Positions 47,627-54,424 of a stretch of 64,000 nucleotides of DNA are shown piece after piece. The position numbers and the translations under genes are program-made. Under the pieces are notes generated by a model, which was given only the letters and a program-made list of their open reading frames with translations, ran no database searches and was not told where the DNA came from. The stretch spans positions 19,796 through 83,795 of the forward strand of contig CAITUV010000039.1 of the NCBI GenBank assembly GCA_903895725.1. Direction: 5' to 3'. Each line of letters begins with the position of its first letter. Position 1 is the first letter of the stretch. This stretch comes from an uncultured Myxococcales bacterium. Lineage in GTDB: Bacteria > Myxococcota_A > UBA9042 > CAIXZC01.

Positions 47627-50335
47627 TCAGGCCTTTGCTGCAGTTTGAACCAATTCCCTGAACGTCTTGACCGCATCGTCCCAGCGCTCCGGAAGCCCGC
47701 CTCCGGCCTGGCCGAAATCGGGCTTGCCCCCTCCCCTCCCCTCGATGAGGCGAGCCAGCTCACCGATGATCTTCCCGGCATGCACCGAGTCGGGAACGCC
47801 CGGAGTGCGGGCAGCGACGAGGACCAACTTGTCCCCTTTGATTCCACCGACCAGGACAACCCCCGTTCGGATGCGGTCCCGCAGCAGGTCGGACATGCTG
47901 CGCACCTTGGCATCATCCGCATCGGGGACGAAGCTCCAGGCCGCCTTGAAGGCACCGTGGTCGTCTTCCTGTTCCTCGCCTTTCTGCGCCGGAGTGGCTG
48001 CCGCGGCCAGCAGCTTCTGCTCCAGCTCCCGGACCTCCTTCTCGAGCGATGCAGTGCGCTCCAGGAGCTTGCGGGCCTTGCCTTCGAGCTCCTCGGGCGA
48101 GGCCTTGAGCAGAGCAGCCAGCTGTGCCTGGCGTCTGTCCTTCTCCGCCACGTGGTGCACGGCAGCCATGTGGCAGACCGCATAGATCCTCCGGACCCCG
48201 GAGGATACCGCCTCCTGGCGAGCGATCTTCAGGAGGCCGATGTCGCCGGTGTGGCGCACGTGAGTTCCACCGCACAGCTCGCGCGAGGCTCCGTTCCCCA
48301 TGGTTACGAGGCGTACCTCGGCACCGTACTTCTCTCCGAAGAAGGCACGGGCACCGGACGCAATGGCCTGCTCCACCGGGAGGGACCGAGTCTCGACAGG
48401 GGAGTTCTCGAGCACGCGGGCCGCGACCTTCTCCTCGATGGATTCGATATCCTGTGCGGTCAGGGGAGCGAAGTGCCGAAAGTCGAAACGGAGCAAGTCA
48501 TCCCGGACCAGGCTTCCTTCCTGCTTGACGTGCTCGCCCAGCACCTCGAACAGGGCCTGGTGGAGCAGGTGAGTGGCAGAGTGATGGGCCCGGATGGCGG
48601 CCCTGCGCTTCGTGTCGACGGCTGCCTGGACCTCTGCTCCGACTTCCAACATTCCGGACACGACCTGGATGCGATGGAGAAAGAGGTCGCCGGGAGCCTT
48701 GACGGTATCCGTGACGCGGGCCTCACCACCGTTCCAGGTGAGGGTTCCGGAATCGCCCACCTGACCACCGGATTCGGCATAGAACGGAGTTGCGGCAAGC
48801 AAAGCGACGCCCTCGGCCCCCGTTGGCAGGGAGGTGAGGGGGGCCGTTCCCGAAAGGAGCGCCAGGATGGAGGTCGAGGCTTCCTCGGACGTGTAGCCGA
48901 CGAAGCGGGTGGCTCCAAGCTCGGCAGCCATCTCCCGCAGAGCTGCAGCATCGCCGCTCTTGTCCGCAGTGGCCCCGGTCGTTTTCCCAGAGGCCACCCT
49001 CTTCTCCTCCATGAGGGCATCGTACCCACCGCGGTCGATGGAGAATCCCTGCTCGGCCGCGATGATCTCGACGAGGTCGGGCTGCATGCCCCGCTCATCG
49101 TGCATCCAGAAGAGGAACTGGCCGGAGAGGCGGTTGCCCCCCTGCGATTTCACCTTCTGGATTTCGAGGTCGAGGGCGCGACAGCCGTCGTCGTAGGTCT
49201 GGTTGAAGCTGTCCTCTTCGAGCGAGACCACTTTGCGGATCAGCTCCCGCTTGCGCTCGAGCTCGGGATAGGCGGTCCCCATGAGGTCGACGACTTTGTC
49301 GCAGATCTCGAAGAAGAAGGGGGCCGAGAATCCGAGCTTCCGGCCGAAGCGGACCGCCCGGCGCATGAGGAGTCGGGCGATGTAGCCCCGTCCCTCGTTG
49401 TCCGGGTATACTCCGTCGGAAACGAGGAAGGCGGCGGCCCGGGCGTGGTCGGCAATCACGCGGAGGCCGACGTCGTCGTCCTCGCTGCGACCGTACTCAA
49501 CCTTCCTGGCGGTCTCCCGCTCGAGCACCGCGATGGTAGCATGGATGAGCGACATGAACAGGTCGGTCTCGTAATTGGAACCCTTCTTCTGCACCACGGC
49601 TGCGAGGCGCTCGAGTCCCATGCCGGTATCGATGGACGGGGCGGGCAGCGGGAAGAGCTTACCCCCGGCCTCCTTGCGCTCGAACTGCATGAACACGAGG
49701 TTCCAGATCTCCATGAATCGGTCGCAGTCACAGCCAGGAGCGCACTCGGGGCGCCCACAGGCCCAGGGACCGGGGCCGCGGTCATAGAGGATTTCAGAGC
49801 AGGGGCCGCACGGACCGGTCTCGCCCATGGCCCAGAAGTTGTCCTTCTTTCCGAACCGGAGGATGCGGTCGGGGCCGACGCCGGCGGTCTCCCTCCAATA
49901 GCCCTCGGCCTCCTCATCGGCCGCAATACCGTCGGCGGGGTCGCCGCCGAAGACCGTGTAGTAGCAGCGGGTCGGGTCGAGGCCGATGTCCTTGATGAGG
50001 AAGTCGTAGGCGAACCGGATGGCGTCCTTCTTGAAATAGTCACCGAAGGAGAAGTTTCCGAGCATCTCGAAGAACGTGTGGTGGCGTGCGGTCCGGCCCA
50101 CATTCTCGAGGTCGTTGTGCTTGCCGCTGACTCGGAGGCATTTCTGGCTGGAGGTTGCGCGGGAATAATCGACCTTGCGCAGCCCCACGAAGATGTCCTT
50201 GAACTGGACCATTCCTGCGTTGACGAACAGGAGGGTCGGGTCCGCGGGCGGGATGATGGAGTGACTGGCCACCCGCCGGTGGCCGTTGCGCTCGAAGAAG
50301 TTGAGGAATCGTTCTCTCAGCTCGCTGCTCTTCAT
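47627..50335 (-). CDS. alaS: Alanyl-tRNA synthetase
   Basis: 902 residues from ATG 50335 (AGGTGAGA upstream; GTG 50347 is possible). All AlaRS parts are present: class II catalytic core (LRERFLNFFERNGHRRVASH, LFVNAGMVQFKDIF, TFFEMLGNFSFGDYFK, IDTGMGLERLAAV), editing domain with HHSATHLLHQAL (about 560) and CGGTHVRHTGDIG (about 660), and the C-terminal domain with a coiled coil (LLERTASLEKEVRELEQKL) and GRGGGKPDFGQAGG (about 865). An insertion GCDCDRFMEIWNLVFMQ region with CxC (about 170) is typical. It charges tRNA-Ala and clears mischarged Ser and Gly. Neighbours recA and alaS are adjacent in many bacteria; here pilT sits between them. Confidence 0.97.
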   Translation of the reverse strand: MKSSELRERFLNFFERNGHRRVASHSIIPPADPTLLFVNAGMVQFKDIFVGLRKVDYSRATSSQKCLRVSGKHNDLENVGRTARHHTFFEMLGNFSFGDYFKKDAIRFAYDFLIKDIGLDPTRCYYTVFGGDPADGIAADEEAEGYWRETAGVGPDRILRFGKKDNFWAMGETGPCGPCSEILYDRGPGPWACGRPECAPGCDCDRFMEIWNLVFMQFERKEAGGKLFPLPAPSIDTGMGLERLAAVVQKKGSNYETDLFMSLIHATIAVLERETARKVEYGRSEDDDVGLRVIADHARAAAFLVSDGVYPDNEGRGYIARLLMRRAVRFGRKLGFSAPFFFEICDKVVDLMGTAYPELERKRELIRKVVSLEEDSFNQTYDDGCRALDLEIQKVKSQGGNRLSGQFLFWMHDERGMQPDLVEIIAAEQGFSIDRGGYDALMEEKRVASGKTTGATADKSGDAAALREMAAELGATRFVGYTSEEASTSILALLSGTAPLTSLPTGAEGVALLAATPFYAESGGQVGDSGTLTWNGGEARVTDTVKAPGDLFLHRIQVVSGMLEVGAEVQAAVDTKRRAAIRAHHSATHLLHQALFEVLGEHVKQEGSLVRDDLLRFDFRHFAPLTAQDIESIEEKVAARVLENSPVETRSLPVEQAIASGARAFFGEKYGAEVRLVTMGNGASRELCGGTHVRHTGDIGLLKIARQEAVSSGVRRIYAVCHMAAVHHVAEKDRRQAQLAALLKASPEELEGKARKLLERTASLEKEVRELEQKLLAAAATPAQKGEEQEDDHGAFKAAWSFVPDADDAKVRSMSDLLRDRIRTGVVLVGGIKGDKLVLVAARTPGVPDSVHAGKIIGELARLIEGRGGGKPDFGQAGGGLPERWDDAVKTFRELVQTAAKA

Positions 50336-50402
50336 CGTCGTTCTCACCTGGTCTTCCCCGGGTTCCCGTGTCCGGGCGGGGTCCTGAAGAATAGGCCTCC
50401 TG

Positions 50403-51485
50403 TCAGCCGTTGATGCCGCTCAACTTGAGCTTGAAATCGGACGGATTGGAACAATGGGCAAGGGCATCCTCGACCTTGATGAGGCGCGCTCGGCAGAGGT
50501 TCATGAGGCACTGGTCGAACGTCTGCGTTCCGTAGACCTTGCTGTTCTTCTCGATGGCCTCCTGGATTTCGCGGGCTCCCGCCTTTCCGAGAATGAGCTC
50601 GCGAATCCGGGGAGTACTTTTGAGCACTTCGACCGCGGGGACGCGGCCCTGGCCATCGAGCTTCTCCATGAGACGCTGCGAGACGACCCACCGGAGCACG
50701 TCGGCAAAGAGCCCGCGGATGGCCTCCTGGTCGTGGGGAGGGAAGACCGCCACGGCCCGGTTGATGGTCTCGGCCGCATCGATGGTGTGCATCGTGGAGA
50801 GGACCAGGTGGCCCGTCTCGGCCGCCTGGAGCGCAATCTCGATGGTTTCCTTGTCCCGGAGCTCTCCGATAAGGATGATGTCCGGGTCCTGGCGGAGGGC
50901 GGCGCGCAGGGCGCAGGCAAAGGTCGATGTGCTGGCCCCGACCTCGCGTTGGTTCACCACGCACTTCTTGTCGGGAATGACGAACTCGACCGGGTCTTCG
51001 ATGGTGATGATGTGCCCGGCTCGGCTGGAGTTGATGTGGTCGATGATCGCGGCCAGAGTGGTGGACTTCCCGGAGCCCGTGGTGCCGGTTACCAGGACGA
51101 GCCCGCGCCGCTCCTCGGCAATCTGCTCGAGGACGACGGGGAGGGACAGATCCCGGATGGTCTTGATGTGCATGGGGATCGTGCGGATGGCCAGCGAGAT
51201 GCCGGTGTACTGGCGGTACACACTGATCCGGTATCGGGCCTGCTCGGGCAGCTCGTAGGCCACGTCGACGGAGCCGCATTCCGCAAAGGTCTTGCGCTTC
51301 TTGTCATCCGTGAGAAGGATGTCCAGGAAGCCGGTCATGTCGTCCTGCTTCAACGGGATGGCCCCCTTCTGGGAGGTCAGGGTCCCATTGATGCGGAACG
51401 CAGGGGGGCGTCCCTGCTTGAGGTGCACGTCCGAGATCTTCTTCTGCGCCGCGAACTCAAGAATCTTGTTCAGGTCCAGGGCCAT
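50403..51485 (-). CDS. pilT: PilT/PilU-type twitching-motility ATPase
   Basis: 360 residues; ATG 51485 with AGGAGGT eight bases upstream lies inside the 3' end of recA (29-base overlap). The N-terminal PAS-like domain [17 protein letters not shown] is followed by the diagnostic AIRTIP segment ([10 protein letters not shown], about 98). Walker [12 protein letters not shown] (about 130), Asp box [11 protein letters not shown], Walker B region [16 protein letters not shown] and His box [16 protein letters not shown] follow, then a C-terminal region (IREAILGK-like RIRELILGK). PilT-family hexamers power type IV pilus retraction for twitching and DNA uptake. Some features (long C-terminus ending [11 protein letters not shown]) resemble PilU, so the exact paralogue is uncertain. 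Confidence 0.9.
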   Translation of the reverse strand: MALDLNKILEFAAQKKISDVHLKQGRPPAFRINGTLTSQKGAIPLKQDDMTGFLDILLTDDKKRKTFAECGSVDVAYELPEQARYRISVYRQYTGISLAIRTIPMHIKTIRDLSLPVVLEQIAEERRGLVLVTGTTGSGKSTTLAAIIDHINSSRAGHIITIEDPVEFVIPDKKCVVNQREVGASTSTFACALRAALRQDPDIILIGELRDKETIEIALQAAETGHLVLSTMHTIDAAETINRAVAVFPPHDQEAIRGLFADVLRWVVSQRLMEKLDGQGRVPAVEVLKSTPRIRELILGKAGAREIQEAIEKNSKVYGTQTFDQCLMNLCRARLIKVEDALAHCSNPSDFKLKLSGING

Positions 51486-52521
51486 CCGGGACTACCTCCT
51501 CACCCAGACCTGCGGCCTGGAGAAGCTTCTTGCGCAGGCTCTCGGCCAGCTCGGGCCGCTCCTCGATGAAGGCAATGGAGGCATCCCGCCCCTGCCCGAG
51601 GCGTTCGCCGCCGAGCGAGAACCAGGAGCCCGACTTCTCGACGATACCGGCTGCGGATGCGGTGTCGAGCAGGTCGCCCACACGGTGGATTCCGGTTCCG
51701 TACACGATGTCGAACTCGACTTCGCGGAACGGGGGCGCCATCTTGTTCTTCACCACCTTGACGCGAGTGCGGCTGCCGGTGACCTGTTCCCCCTTCTTGA
51801 GGGTACCCACCCGGCGGATGTCGAGCCGCATGGACGCGTAGAACTTGAGAGCGTTGCCGCCGGTCGTGGTCTCGGGGCTGCCGAACATGACGCCGATCTT
51901 CATGCGGATCTGATTGATGAAAATGACGCAGGTACGGGAGCGTGCGATGGCCGCGGTCAGCTTTCGGAGGGCCTGGCTCATGAGGCGGGCCTGGAGGCCG
52001 ACGTGGGAATCGCCCATTTCTCCCTCGATCTCGGCCTTCGGGACGAGGGCCGCCACCGAGTCGATCACCAGGCAGTCCACGGCGTTGCCCTTGACCAGCA
52101 TCTCGGCGATGTCGAGGGCCTGCTCACCGTAGTCGGGCTGGGAGACGAGGAGCTCGTCCACCTTGACCCCTAGCTTGCGGGCGTAGTTGATGTCGAGCGC
52201 GTGCTCGGCGTCGATGATGGCAGCGACGCCGCCGGCCTGCTGGGCCTGGGCGAGGACCTGGAGGGCCAGGGTGGTCTTGCCCGACGACTCGGGGCCGTAG
52301 ATTTCGACGATTCTTCCCTTGGGGAAGCCGCCGATTCCCGTGGCGATGTCGAGGCCGATGGACCCCGTCGGGATGGCCGGGACGCGGACGTTGACATCCA
52401 CGCCCATCTTCATGATTGCGCCCTTGCCGAACTGGCGCTGGATCGACTCGATGACGAGGTCTAGATTCCGCTCGCGCTCGTCCACCGGTCCGTCCGTCTT
52501 CTTTGGCTTGCCTGCTGCCAT
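51457..52521 (-). CDS. recA: Recombinase RecA
   Basis: 354 residues from ATG 52521 (AAGGAGGTCCC upstream). The core is highly conserved: Walker [10 protein letters not shown] at 76-84, [31 protein letters not shown]alker B region, [26 protein letters not shown] (L2 loop), [21 protein letters not shown]. The C-terminus is short and acidic ([14 protein letters not shown]) as usual. It forms the DNA strand-exchange filament in repair and transformation. No LexA-box-like palindrome is obvious because the gene sits inside an operon after pncC and thpR (16-base gap). The 3' end overlaps pilT. Confidence 0.97.
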   Translation of the reverse strand: MAAGKPKKTDGPVDERERNLDLVIESIQRQFGKGAIMKMGVDVNVRVPAIPTGSIGLDIATGIGGFPKGRIVEIYGPESSGKTTLALQVLAQAQQAGGVAAIIDAEHALDINYARKLGVKVDELLVSQPDYGEQALDIAEMLVKGNAVDCLVIDSVAALVPKAEIEGEMGDSHVGLQARLMSQALRKLTAAIARSRTCVIFINQIRMKIGVMFGSPETTTGGNALKFYASMRLDIRRVGTLKKGEQVTGSRTRVKVVKNKMAPPFREVEFDIVYGTGIHRVGDLLDTASAAGIVEKSGSWFSLGGERLGQGRDASIAFIEERPELAESLRKKLLQAAGLGEEVVPDGPGPEQDS

Positions 52522-52537
52522 GGGACCTCCTTGGTTC

Positions 52538-53164
52538 CTATGCAAACGGCAGTGTGTCGATGGCCACGAAAGGCCGGTCCTTGTCGCCCTGACGGGGATT
52601 GGCCCGCAGGACGGCAAGCTGGTTCACCACGACTTCGCCGAAATCATAGTCCTGCCACTCGACGAAAGCGGAAGCGAACTCGCGGGTGTTGTTGAACTCG
52701 TCCGCCAGTGCCACGGGCACGTGAAGGCGGATGTCCGGCGGAGCAAAGCCGGCATCGATCTCGCCCACCACGTCGGCCAGACTGGACTGGAGACCCGAAA
52801 GGGCCTCGGCACCGACCACGCGCGCCCAGATGGCGTTGACCGACTCGGGTTCCCCCTCACCGGCCTCCTGATGAAGCTCCAGGCCCCGAATCCGGAGGGT
52901 TACCGGAGCCGTGCCGGCGACAGCGCCCTTCATGAGCTCCAGCATGGTCGGGACCATGTCGGTCCGGATGCGGGGGGTGTAGAGCAGGGAGATGTGCGAC
53001 ACGGTCGGCGGAATCCAGAAGATGCGCATCTGGACCGGATTGACCGTCTTGCGCAGCGCACCTGCCGCCTGGCCCAGACGGGCCGCCACGGCCGAGGGCA
53101 GCTCCACAGCGACGACGAGCTCCTCGTAGGGGAGAAGATCCTTGACGCTCGACTGCTCGTTCAC
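52538..53164 (-). CDS. thpR: RNA 2',3'-cyclic phosphodiesterase (ThpR/LigT-like), second motif altered
   Basis: 208 residues from GTG 53164, overlapping the pncC stop as GTGA. It belongs to the 2H phosphoesterase superfamily: [17 protein letters not shown] at the start, first HxS motif VSHISLLY (about 58), then [20 protein letters not shown] and [13 protein letters not shown]. The second motif, normally HxT, reads [10 protein letters not shown] (about 150): His kept, Thr/Ser replaced by Pro, so catalysis may be weakened. The cinA-thpR-recA order is known from several bacteria and supports the call. Confidence 0.75.
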   Translation of the reverse strand: MNEQSSVKDLLPYEELVVAVELPSAVAARLGQAAGALRKTVNPVQMRIFWIPPTVSHISLLYTPRIRTDMVPTMLELMKGAVAGTAPVTLRIRGLELHQEAGEGEPESVNAIWARVVGAEALSGLQSSLADVVGEIDAGFAPPDIRLHVPVALADEFNNTREFASAFVEWQDYDFGEVVVNQLAVLRANPRQGDKDRPFVAIDTLPFA

Positions 53165-53649
53165 GTTGCCTCCTTCAACCAGGTCAGGACTTCCCGAGCG
53201 GCCTGGAGCTTGACCTCGCTCCTGCTGCCTGGAAAGTGTCTTTTCAACGTCGTGAAGCCGGCCCTGCTTCCCATCGAGAAGCAGACCGTCCCCACAGGTT
53301 TTTCCGTGCTGCCGCCGTCCGGACCGGCGATGCCGGTCGTCGAAGCCGCCAGGTGGCTGTCCGCTGCCTGGCGCACGCCCCGGGCCATGGCCTCGGCCAC
53401 GGGCTCGCTCACGGCACCCACCGTCTGGAGGAGCCGCTCGGGGACGCCGAGAAGGCTCGTCTTGGCCTCATTGGCGTAGGCGATGACGCCGAGCCGAAAG
53501 ACCTCCGAGCTGCCCGGTATGCTGGTCAGCAGATGCGAGACGAGACCCCCGGTGCACGACTCTGCAACCGCCACGGTACGTCGCGTGGCCCGCAAGTGGC
53601 TGACCGCCTCGGCAGCCAATGGGAGCAGGTCGGTTTCGGTCACGATCAC
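53161..53649 (-). CDS. pncC: CinA C-terminal-type nicotinamide-nucleotide amidohydrolase
   Basis: 162 residues, the normal size of a stand-alone PncC domain without the CinA MocF-like N-terminus. Conserved AESCTGGLVSHLL (about 30) with the active-site Ser, GVIAYANEAKTSLLGVP, GAVSEPVAEAMARGVR, and TGIAGPDGGSTEKPVGTVCF. The family deamidates NMN to NaMN in pyridine nucleotide salvage. In pneumococci cinA is a late-competence gene with recA. Here it starts a tightly coupled pncC-thpR-recA-pilT series. ATG 53649; the upstream zinc-ribbon gene ends 51 bases before. Confidence 0.9.
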   Translation of the reverse strand: MIVTETDLLPLAAEAVSHLRATRRTVAVAESCTGGLVSHLLTSIPGSSEVFRLGVIAYANEAKTSLLGVPERLLQTVGAVSEPVAEAMARGVRQAADSHLAASTTGIAGPDGGSTEKPVGTVCFSMGSRAGFTTLKRHFPGSRSEVKLQAAREVLTWLKEAT

Positions 53650-53700
53650 CTCGCGGTTTCGGGGGAGGCCCTCCCCCGCTGGCGGCCCGGGTCCGGGGCC

Positions 53701-54237
53701 CTACTTGCTCTTCTTCTTCCTGCGCAGCGAGAACAGGGAGCGCTTCTCCTCGGAAATGGAGTCATCCCGACGGTACTTGTCCTGAAGCTCCATGACCTCA
53801 TCCGGGGCCGCTACCTCTTCCTTGAGCGAGTCGGGGTCGACGGCGGCCATGAACCACTGAGTCTCGGAGAATCCCGCGCCGAGGTCGTGCTCGCCCGTCT
53901 CCTCGTGGGGCTCGGCGGCGGCACCGCCGGATGAGGCTTTGGGCGGAGTTGCTGCCATGGCCGAAACGGTCCCGGTCTTGGCCGACGCCGCGGGCTGCAC
54001 CGGGGTCGGAGATGGCGTCGGTGCCGCTTCGGCCTTCGGGGCCTCGGCGGGGGGCGCTGCGGCGACCTGCGGGGCGGCCTCCTGCCCCGGCGCCGGAACC
54101 TCTGCCGATGGGGCCGGTGCTTCCGCTGCCTCGGCAACCGTATCCACCGTAATGGTATCGCGGAGCATGGCCCCGTCCCGTGGGCAGAAATTGGCCTTGT
54201 CAGGCCATTGAGCTCCACATTTCACGCACGTTTTCAT
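53701..54237 (-). CDS. Zinc-ribbon protein with Ala/Pro linker and basic tail
   Basis: 178 residues. The N-terminus MKTCVKCGAQWPDKANFCPR gives CxxC ... C and a further Cys-less DG turn; three of four ribbon ligands are obvious (CVKC, FCPRDG), so the fourth ligand is unclear. A long Ala/Pro/Glu linker (about 35-115) leads to a short conserved-looking patch (GAGFSETQWFMAAVDPDSLKEEV, given as GFSETQWFMAAVDPDSL) and a basic end SLFSLRRKKKSK. Many myxobacterial proteins carry such ribbon-linker architecture as adaptor regions. It heads the recA operon, with a promoter of TTGCAT-17-TATAAG just upstream. Function unknown. Confidence 0.7.
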   Translation of the reverse strand: MKTCVKCGAQWPDKANFCPRDGAMLRDTITVDTVAEAAEAPAPSAEVPAPGQEAAPQVAAAPPAEAPKAEAAPTPSPTPVQPAASAKTGTVSAMAATPPKASSGGAAAEPHEETGEHDLGAGFSETQWFMAAVDPDSLKEEVAAPDEVMELQDKYRRDDSISEEKRSLFSLRRKKKSK

Positions 54238-54281
54238 TCTGCCGCAACCTCGTAGCGGACCCTTCCCGCATGACGCGGCTG

Positions 54282-54310
54282 CTTATACCATCCGAGCCGC
54301 CCGAATGCAA
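54282..54310 (-). promoter_or_regulatory. Promoter for the zinc-ribbon/recA operon
   Basis: On the minus strand TTGCAT (54310-54305), 17 bases, TATAAG (54287-54282), about 45 bases before the ATG at 54237. It shares its -35 hexamer with the divergent promoter at 54371-54399. Confidence 0.5.
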
Positions 54311-54370
54311 GGTATGCGTGCGCAGCGCGTGCGAGGCACAGGCCCGGTGGCTCGCACTCGCTCCTGCGCG

Positions 54371-54399
54371 TTGCATCCAGGGGCGGTATTCTGTAGAGT
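54371..54399 (+). promoter_or_regulatory. Promoter for the TULIP-like lipoprotein
   Basis: TTGCAT (54371-54376), 17 bases, TAGAGT (54394-54399), about 25 bases before the ATG at 54425. Confidence 0.45.
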
Positions 54400-54424
54400 A
54401 GGTCCGTCAAGCTGGAGGGCTTTC

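Noticed and set aside
47201..50413. 1,070-codon open frame on the plus strand opposite alaS
   Set aside because: It is the antisense of a certain alaS gene; the product is His/Asp/Leu-rich with no domain, as expected from codon-position GC bias.
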